Source: Buxus sempervirens
Lineage: Eukaryota; Streptophyta; Magnoliopsida; Buxales; Buxaceae
Assembly: GCA_947561395.2 (NCBI GenBank)
Contig: OX387190.1
Location: 13,944,858 to 14,008,857 of the forward strand
Direction of reading: 5' to 3'
Length of the DNA stretch: 64,000 nt
How positions within the stretch are numbered: the first letter of the stretch is position 1; every line of letters starts with the position of its first letter. Positions 56,361 to 64,000 of this stretch are shown here, piece after piece. A program made the translations under genes and the position numbers. The notes beneath the pieces are model-generated. The model saw only the letters and a program-made list of their open reading frames with translations, did not search any database and had not been told where the DNA came from.

Positions 56361-56690
56361 ACAATAACCATTACTAAGATGCAAATGTGTTGAGAACTAG
56401 GAAAGATAATGTAAGTAATCAACATACTTCTCAACATACACGAGGGTTGCTAAGTATTCCCAAATAGATGACAAGATAAAAGAAATGTAAATTAAGATAG
56501 TTTGAGCATGTATAAGTAAATCTAGGGAGGTAGATACAGGAAGATGTAAGAAGGTATTTGTTAAAGGATCTAGGAGGGCAGAGGGAAGATGAAGTATGCC
56601 TAGGATGGAGTTGGTCAAAAATGATTTTGAATACCTATAATCTAATTGAAGGAACAAGATTCACATTGCAAACCGTTGTTAGCTGAACAA

Positions 56691-57597
56691 TCTTCCTAAT
56701 CACTTTACATCTCTTTTCCACAATACGTTATCTCCCAAGAAATCAAATGCCTAAAACAGCAATCCTTTTGCTATTAATGAACAATATAAACCCTAGTGTG
56801 ATCTTGTTCTCCATAATTATCAACTAAGAAGTTGCATCTTAGAATTACCTAAGCTATTTTAAGATGATAAGAGAGCAGACTTTTGATTTTCTCTACTATG
56901 GCAAGCTGCAAAGCTCAAAGTACAACCTTGTTGCAGAGCATGGCCAAATCAACCCATATTTCCCAATGCTTTGGAAGATGGAAACTAGTACCTAATTACT
57001 TCCTCTCACATACAAACTCAATTTGTGTAGTGATTGGGTCCCCAACCTAAATTTTGTTGGCTAAAGCCCATAGCCTCCCTAGCTAGGCCTAAAATGACCT
57101 AGATAGCACCAGCCTTTTATTGTTAAATTAGGCCCTAGTCCCAACTCTAGTTGTCCAAAGCATTTAGTAAAACATGCCCACATGTATTTTGTTTAAGAAA
57201 ACTGCATTTAGGCAAAAATTCCCTTGTCCTATCTGTTTTTAGGGACATATACCAGGTGATTGTCCATATTTTCAACCCACTATACAAGCTAAGTTTGGGG
57301 CTGAAGTTTTTTAACCCATATACATATCTATATCTGTGTTTGTGTGTGGACACTTACATCCATGTAGCAAAGCGCATGCATATGTTCAATAAGTGTTTAG
57401 GCCCAAAAGTAGTAAAGTAAATTGTTATTTTAAATCTTTTTTAGTTGAATAAAAAAGAAATCAAACGTGTAGACGAGTGAATTATGGTTTAGGTTCTTTA
57501 AATGTGTTGGCTCAAGTTTACCATCTCAAATACTTCTAATACACGAAGGGTTCAATTTGGACAAAAACTCATTAATACCAATGCTCAATCAAAATCT
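56691..57597. other. Gene-free spacer
   Basis: AT-rich sequence with no supported gene or mobile element. Frames on both strands at 57147-57420 overlap each other and resemble no protein. Confidence 0.45.
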
Positions 57598-59548
57598 GTA
57601 GTAACCCATATTTCACCTAGGGGCTTTTTGGTCTTTTAATAATCTTCGACAATTTGGAATGGATTTAAGATCTATAATTGGGTTCAAGGGTCCAATTAAA
57701 TTATGGGTGCTGGATCATTAATTAAGTTAATTTACGTCTGAAAAGCTATAGGTATTATAGGGAAATTGAAGTTTATCATTATTAATTCCTTGTTTCAATA
57801 ATTCTTAAAAGCATAACCGTATGGAAATTGGAGAGAGTGTTTTGGACATGTGACGGGCAAGCATTTTTTATTAAAAACAATTAATTCTTGAAACCCTATT
57901 CCTAATAACAATTATAATTCTAATTATTATTATTTTAAAATTATGATTATTCAAATTGGGAAGCTTTGGACATTGGAAACTTGGAGAGAATAAGGTTGGA
58001 CGTTTGGAGTACTAGGGGTGTTTTATTAAACAAAATCAATGTAGGAAACCTAGACCCGAACATTATATAAAGGCTAGTATTTCATTTTAGTAATCATTAA
58101 TGAATTTTGAAGTGGAAGAAATTGGGAGAGAGAGAATAGTTTCACCTCTATCTTTGGAAATTGGAGAGAATCTTATTTTCGTCAAGATCAGTTGTAGATA
58201 ATGCTTCTAAAAAAATCCACCTACAAACTTGTGTTCTTTTTGTGATGTTAAATTTGTGGAAACATGTGATTTACAGATTTCCATTATAGAAACCATGCTA
58301 TTCATGCGTTTAAACTGGTTCCAGAATTAACAAAAACAAGATAGAATAATTCTAGGTTTGTATAAAGGTAGAGATAGTCAATTTATTATTTGTTGCAACT
58401 TAATTTGAACGTGTGAATGATGGAAATCAGGGTATCAACTAATTACATTGTATGTAAATCTTATGATTGTTATGTGGGCGAAATCAGCTTATCACTAGTT
58501 TTAATTGTAGTATTAAAACTTATCCAATTAATAAAAAAAATATGATTTTGGATTTCAAACCATGGCCAATCACATGGTTGCGATTGACCATTATCACATG
58601 GAATTGGTGGCCATATAGCTAGGGTTATCCCATGGTGAACCACCATATGAGACATGGCCAACCAGTATGTAGAGTATGATCACATCTTGGTTTGTAAAGA
58701 TTAAAAATAAAAACCAAAAAAGAAATAAATAAAATATCTCGATCTAATAATAATAACCTACGGATAATATACAATCCATAGGTTGATTGATGATTAATTA
58801 ACTTTAGCTGTAGGAAGGTATTGATTGATTACATTTCATGTAAATAATGATCATTGCATGGCCAAAATCAGCTTATTACTGGTTTTAGTTGTAGTATAAC
58901 AATTTGTTTGATTAATAAAAAATCTGATTCTGGATTTAAAACCAAGGTGGATCACATGGTTGCAATTAACCATGGTTTGATCACATGGAATGGGTCGCCA
59001 TGCAGCCATGGTCAACACCAATACTCGTTAATTATTTGTTATGTAGTTAGTAATTAATTAAATACTAGTTACAAGTTGTTACAACATGATTATTTTTAAT
59101 GATTAGCGAGTAATTGGGATTTGGGAGGATTCCCTCTAATGATTTGTTAGTTGTTTAGTCAGTTACAAGAGAGATTTTCATATGATTAATTAGTTTACTA
59201 GGATAGTTATTAAGAAACCCTATAACCAGTGATAATCAATTTAATTAGTAATTTAAAATAAATAATTTACTATAGATTCTGTGTATAGGAGAATTAGTTA
59301 AATAAAATATTTTAATTAATACTGTATAGTTGACAAATCCTGTTTAAATGATAGTTTATTTAATTAAAGTTTTTCATTAATTGTAGGAACAAGTCAACAG
59401 ATCTGTACCTGTGATAAGTTATAAAAGAGGAATGGCGACAAAGCAGTTATGTTATGTACTATTTTATGAAATATTGTGATTAATTTAAATAATGTTATTG
59501 AATAATTGATATTAATGACATGAACAAATTATTGACTTATTCAATATG
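57598..59548. repeat. LTR-like AT-rich sequence with a diverged duplication
   Basis: It starts tgtagtaacccatatttcac, like a TGTA-type LTR start, and has a promoter-like ttatataaaggctagtattt near 58063, but no matching end or TSD was found. Two diverged copies of one block lie at about 58441-58665 and 58828-59036: both have aaatcagcttat(c/t)act(a/g)gtttta, tgattttgg or tgattctgg, gatcacatggttg-type words and cacatggaat. Spacing is about 387 bp. No coding content. Confidence 0.5.
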
Positions 59549-59669
59549 ATATTTTTTTTTGCAAAGATAATGAGAATATATTAAGGCGAGAAGAGGAGAA
59601 AAGATACAAGATAGCTGATCCCAAATATGGGATAGCACCAAACAAAATCACACAAGTAGAAATAAGACC

Positions 59670-60455
59670 CTAAGACTGCCCAAGGAAAGAAGATACATCA
59701 GACCCCTCCCATAATGATGACATTCTAGCTCCCGCCTTAGCTAAACTATCTGCAAGTGAATTGGCTGATCTAGGTACATGGTTAAATGAGACGTTCAACT
59801 CGTGCACCAAGAAGCGAGCCAAGCCCACCAAATGAGACAGCCGCCAAGGCGGAGGGTGGATAGACTTAAGCCAAGATACAATAGTTGCGGAGTCGCCCTC
59901 CATTGCAAAATCACGGTAACCATCACGATGAGCCATTTGCAAACCAGACAATATAGAGAGGAGCTCTGCTCTAGTAGAATCCCCAAACCCAATAGGACCA
60001 CTATAAGCATAAATGACCAGTCCCTTTGAATCACGCATTACACCTCCAACCCCAGATCTCCCTGGGTTCCCAAAAGAACAACCATCAAAGTTCAGTTTGA
60101 GAACTCCTCTACACGGAGGGACCGAGGATGACTGTCTCCGATGAGTCACAGCATAGGAGAAGCATATGGAGAACCAATCCCTCAAAATATCAGCTACAGC
60201 AATCCCCAGAAACAATGCCTGAATCGACGCCCAACTAGAGACACTATACATGATAGCCTCAATCACCTCCATCTGATGAGAAGATCTACCCTCAAAGATA
60301 CGTTGGTTTCTCTCCCTCCACACATGCCAAATAATGGTGAAAAAAACCATACGATATAAAAGACGGCCCATTGCTGGAAGACCGAAAAATCTCCACTGCT
60401 CAAAAGCTGCACCCAGAGACTCAAGGAAACACCAACATACATCAATCAACCCCAA
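59670..60455 (-). pseudogene. LINE ORF2 C-terminal part with RNase H domain
   Basis: The frame of 261 codons begins after the zf-RVT domain with the conserved IIWHVWRERNQRIFEGR and ends with a full RNase H-like domain: KLNFDGCSFGNPGRSGVGGV (first Asp in FDG), DSTRAELLSILSGLQMA (Glu), MEGDSATIVSW (Asp) and NHVPRSANSLADSLAKAG (His and last Asp), then the stop. All four acidic positions of the fold appear kept. It is separated from upstream ORF2 by a short shift near 60470. Confidence 0.88.
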
Positions 60456-60482
60456 GAAGTGCTGCCAAATATGAAGCGTAAA

Positions 60483-61283
60483 CTAACACTGTAAAATCAC
60501 ATGATCAATGGACTCCTCGTCTAAATGACATAGAAGACAGATGTGAGGAGATAGTGCTATGAACTGTCGTCGTCTTTGAAGAACATCTGCTGTATTCACC
60601 TTATACCACAAGGCAGTCCAAGTAAAAGCTTTGATTCTAGGCCAAACCGCTGGGTTCCATAGTGAAAAGGGAGAGAAAGGAGGCAAAGGGGAGTAAAGAT
60701 CCTTACGGGAGGCAAAGAAAAAAGATTTACAAGAAAAAACACCAGATGAAGAAGGGGACCAAATGCGTCTATCCTTTGCAGCTGGATCTAGGAAGATGTC
60801 TTGAAGAGAGCCAAGCAAAGAAGAAAGTTCAATGATATCCGCTGGACGGAGATCTCTACAAAAGCTAAGATTCCAAACTAGACCCGAAGGAGACCAAGAC
60901 AAAATCTCATTCACTCGGGCATGAGGAATGGAGGCAATACGGTACAGCCGGGGATAAAGCGAAATAAGTGATGAGTCGTTCCACCAAAGATCAGACCAGA
61001 ATCTAATCTTTGAGCCCGACCCTAGTCCCCAACGAATTAAGGAATAAAACACCAAAGAGGTAGCCATAATTGATTTCCAGGGACTAGAAACTGGGCATCT
61101 AGCTCCAAAATTAATATCATAACCATTATTATCGATTCCATACCTACTGATAATGACCTTACGCCACAAGCTATGCTGGTCCACACTAAATCGCCACAGC
61201 CATTTAGCAAGTAAAGCAGAATTGCGTGCATATACATTTCCAATATCAATCCCCCCTAGGTCCTTCGACCGACAAACCGCCAC
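60483..61283 (-). pseudogene. LINE ORF2 part: connection region and zf-RVT
   Basis: Reads SKDLGGIDIGNVYARNSALL, SLWRKVIISRYGIDNNGYD, then a zf-RVT domain with FTWTALWYKVNTADVLQRR and CLLCHLDEESIDHVILQC (C-x2-C, H-x4-C). The preceding RT end, LNGWRFVGRRT, is in another frame, so a one- or two-base shift lies near 61270. Confidence 0.85.
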
Positions 61284-62799
61284 CCATTTAAAAGATGGTC
61301 CTTACATTTACCGCCTCCTTCCCACAAAAAATCACGTTGTAATTTATCAATAGACTGCACCACCACCCTAGGCATACGAAAGAGGGACATATAGAATACT
61401 GGAAAGCTAGCTAGTGAGGACTTGATGAAAGTTATGCGCCCCCCAAAAGAAAGGTACTTCCTTTTCCAAGAAGCGAGCCTAAGGTGAATCCTTTTCAACA
61501 CTGGATCCCAAAACTCCGCAGATCTAGGATTGCTTCGAAGAGGGGGACCTAGATAATTAGTTGGGAGATTCCCCACTCAACACCCTAAGAACCTAGCATG
61601 AGAGTTTAAAACCTCGTCAGCCACATTAAGACCAATCATACAACTCTTCTCTAAATTTACTTTCAAACCAAACACCACTTCAAAACTCTTAATTATGCAT
61701 TTAACCCAGAAGAGTTGACGACTATCCGCCTCGCAGAACAATAGGATATCATCAGCAAATAGAATGCGGGATATAGGAAGATGATCCCTATCACTGACAT
61801 GCCCCAGAACAATCCCAAGTTAAAACCTCTCTTTAAGAACCAACTAAGGACATCCGCAACAAGGGTGAAGAGGAATAGGGAATGAGGGTCCCCTTGACGG
61901 AGCTCACGAGATGATGGAAATTATCCTTTGACTAAACCATTGAATACAAAGGAGAAGGTAACATTATGGAGACATCCTGAAATCCATTTTCGCCATCTAT
62001 TCCCAAAACCTTTCCACTCGAGGACAGAATCAAGGAACCCCCATTCAACCCTATCATATGCCTTTTCAAGATCAAGTTTTAACAACAGACCTAGGTCCCC
62101 GGATTGAGATTTGTCTATAACAACCTCATTTGCAATTAGAACACAGTCTAGGATTTGATGACCTTGAACAAAAGCCGCTTGGCAAGGGTCAATGAGAGAA
62201 GGGAGGATGGAACAGAGCCTAATAGCTAAGACCTTTGAAATGATTTTGTATAGACTAGTGACCAAACTGATTGGTCGAAAGTCCTTAATTAATTCAGCTC
62301 TTGCCTTATTCGGGATCAAGACTAGGAATGTAGCATTAGTAACCTTATTGATTACACCATGGGTGTGAAATTCTTGTAGAGTCTTACAAACCTCATCCTT
62401 TACTGTATCCCAGTTGTTATGGAAGAATGCCATGGTGAAACCATTAGGACCAGGAGCTTTATCACTAGACAAACTCTTAAGAACACATAAGATCTCATCC
62501 TCTTCAAAAGGTCTTTCCAACCATTGACTTACCTCTTGGTCTAGAACCCTAACATTAGTTTGATGCAGCTTGAAATGATGATGCTGATTCGAGGAATACA
62601 AATTAGTATAGAAATACGTTAAGGCATGTATCATCTCATTAGGATCATCAATCACTCTCTCCTCCACCTTAAGCCGACTAATGTTATTTTGCCATTTCCT
62701 TCCCCTAGCTACAGCATGGAAGAATTTAGTATTTCCATCCCCCTCTTTAAGCCATGAAATCTGAGATTTTTGGCGCCAAGATATTTCTTCCTGACACAA
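61256..62799 (-). pseudogene. LINE reverse transcriptase, broken
   Basis: From 62799: linker SWLKEGDGNTKFFHAVARGR, fingers SSDKAPGPNGFTMAFFHNNW, DFRPISLVTSLYKIISKVLA, AFVQGHQILDC, and palm KLDLEKAYDRVEWGFLD up to a stop at 61921. Between 61921 and 61576 the frame breaks; the catalytic motif appears as FADDILLFCEADSRQLFW near 61760-61710. From 61576 it continues NYLGPPLRSNP, LSFGGRITFIKSSLASFPV and RDFLWEGGG. FADD rather than YADD is a common plant L1 variant. Confidence 0.87.
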
Positions 62800-62994
62800 T
62801 AAAGATTGTAATTCCGACTTGATGCATAGCCTCTTGGCTCTATCTTCCTCCGATATGATCCCTTCTTCCTCTTTCCTATCAATCTCCCCTAGATCCCCCA
62901 GAAACTACTTCTTCTTTTCCCCTATTGCACCAAAGGTTGACTTACTCCACACTCGCAATTTTTTCTTAATCCCTTGTAAGACCTTCATGACCTT

Positions 62995-63823
62995 AAAGCC
63001 AACCCAGCCGTGAATGGTAGGGAGGAGGTCGTACAAACCAATTCCTAATCAACTCATGGAAACCCGGATGAGAAAGCCACATATTTTCAAAATGAAAGGG
63101 ATAAGGGCCTTGTGGCTCTGACTCGGTGGAAAGTAGAATGGGACAATGATCAGAGACAATCCGTGGGAGGATGCACTGAGATATAAATGGGAAATGGTCA
63201 TCCCATGGGACTAAAGCAACACATCTGTCGATCTGAGAATAGATAGAGGGGGAACTAAAATTTGACCATGTAAAGTCTCCACCATTGATTGGGTAATCAA
63301 TCAATGACATATCCTAAATCCACTCCAAGAAGGCTCTCATGCTACGCGTAACACGCAACCGACCGCCACTTCTTTCAGAGGTAAATCTCACAACATTAAA
63401 ATCCCCCATGACAACCAACGCATGATCATCACCTGGATGTAATAAGTAAATTTCATTCCATAAACTTTGCCTATCTCTAGGCTGACAAGGGCCATAGACC
63501 CCCGAGAACAACCACTGAAATTGATCCTGAAGGTGGAGGAAGGAGACTGAAATAGAGAAAGTCTGTACCATTATAGAAGACCCAGAGAGGACGGATGAAT
63601 TCCAAATCAAAATAATACCCCCAGAGCGACCCACAGAAGGTTTAAACTCCCATTGGCACGAACGCCTACCCCACAGACGCGTAATCAATCTACTGTCAAC
63701 TAACTCCAATTTAGACTCAAGGATTAACAAGATATCCAGTTTTTGGGAAGAACAAACTGATCTCACAGCCCTCTTCTTTTCCACTGCCCCCAACCCTCTC
63801 ACATTCCAGCTTACCACCTTCAT
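62995..63823 (-). pseudogene. LINE endonuclease with one nonsense codon
   Basis: Starts MKVVSWNVRGLGAVEKKRAV (ATG 63821-63823), with LDILLILESKLE, VYGPCQPRDR and the catalytic-type MGDFNVV; after TAG 63311-63313 (between FLEWI and DMSLIDYP) it continues NGGDFTWSN, SQIDRCVAL and VSDHCPILL with the SDH histidine. A frameshift near 63000 follows SRLGW (the true frame reads GWVGFKVMKVLQGI). Confidence 0.88.
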
Positions 63824-64000
63824 GGTGAAACATTTGGACCCTTTGAACTACTCCCTAAAAACTGATTGACCACAGAAGAGATAGAGACCTCACGACCCTC
63901 CCTAGACATTACATTAGCAACGACAGAATCTAGGAAGATTTCTATACCTTCAGACATAGGCAGACCCTCCTCCTCCGATTCAGACGACCAGGAAACCCCC
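63820..64000 (-). pseudogene. LINE ORF1 C-terminus (partial at window edge)
   Basis: The minus-strand frame is open from the window edge for 59 codons: VSWSSESEEEGLPMSEGIEI, then an alternating hydrophobic/polar stretch, ending GSSSKGPNVSP and TGA at 63820-63822. That TGA overlaps the ORF2 ATG (63821-63823) as ATGA. The N-terminal and zinc-knuckle parts lie beyond 64000. Confidence 0.7.

Larger units (their letters stand above)
51225..56690 (+). mobile_element. Degraded RTE-type LINE, split by nested insertions
   Basis: The left part, 51225-52078, has plus-strand RT blocks: KVRKMRRGFHMVFIDLEKV (intact form GLHMVFIDLEKAYDRVPRE), PIRYVEVVKDTYEGRSTRI, NEFPITIGLLKQLAVSP, LFALIMNRL, then stops and shifts (the FADD region reads VVCRRYIF) and RSHMMYGSQCWKK. 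The text resumes after the insertions at 56361-56690 with degraded forms of the conserved KTRKDRIRNE and RWFGHV segments (TRKDNVSNQHTS; LRXFEHVXVNLGR, X for stops) and the terminal helix. It is dead; the join explains both halves as one element. Confidence 0.75.
59552..64000 (-). mobile_element. L1-type LINE with RNase H domain, running off the window
   Basis: Read on the minus strand: end of ORF1 (64000-63820), ORF2 endonuclease (63823 to about 62995), linker, reverse transcriptase (62799 to about 61260), zf-RVT (about 61290-60483), RNase H (60455-59670), 3' UTR and a short poly(A) seen as T9 at 59552-59560. Lesions: TAG at 63311-63313, a frameshift near 63000, a stop at the VKG end near 61921, frame changes across 61921-61560, near 61270 and between 60483 and 60455. 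The same family supplied the remnant at 11690-12742. Confidence 0.92.

Overview
The window is nuclear DNA of a flowering plant. Two host genes with plant-like spliced exons can be reconstructed, and almost everything else is plant transposable elements: L1-type LINEs with a C-terminal RNase H domain, RTE-type LINE remnants, a Copia remnant, very long solo LTRs, a TRIM/SMART element, SINEs, hAT, Tourist-like and Mutator-like MITEs, and a hAT transposase. Base composition is AT-rich outside one GC-rich LTR. The species cannot be named from the sequence; large TE-filled introns suggest a medium to large genome. No operons, CRISPR arrays or prokaryotic systems are present.

Layout. 1-8400: gene-free repeats, including a 158-bp tandem duplication, a 1.55-kb element with a nearly pure A/T core, and a minisatellite split by a SINE-like element and a hAT MITE. 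8771-18894 (minus): complete GPN-loop GTPase (GPN3 type), nine coding exons giving 267 aa; its introns hold L1, RTE and Copia remnants. 18895-19830: its probable 5' UTR and promoter, with a TRIM element (19410-19710) in the presumed 5' UTR exon. 20690-21300: YSL-transporter pseudogene fragments. 21300-28300: repeats plus several coding-like blocks of an unidentified minus-strand gene or pseudogene. 28353-33345: L1 LINE (minus) with an intact RT-RNase H half and a decayed endonuclease half. 33443-33873: foldback MITE. 34347-37806: 3.46-kb solo LTR with a 147-bp tandem array. 39965-40095: short SINE-like insertion.

41173-49890 (minus): the C-terminal 185 codons of a D-2-hydroxyacid dehydrogenase. 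Its last intron (about 6.9 kb) contains a hAT transposon with a broken transposase gene plus two MITEs; another of its introns carries a small RTE tail. 51225-56680: a stack of insertions, in which an RTE LINE is split by a 3.27-kb LTR that itself carries a hAT MITE, and a second hAT element sits across the LTR's end and contains a 355-bp solo LTR. 57598-59548: AT-rich sequence with a diverged duplication. 59552-64000: second L1 LINE (minus), running off the window.

The host genes keep their splice sites and reading frames, and the insertions lie in introns or UTR. I found no new gene system. The most notable points are the dated insertion stack, the 147-bp LTR array, the TRIM in the GPN3 leader, the ATGA overlap of LINE ORF1 and ORF2, and the unidentified coding blocks at 24795-25930.
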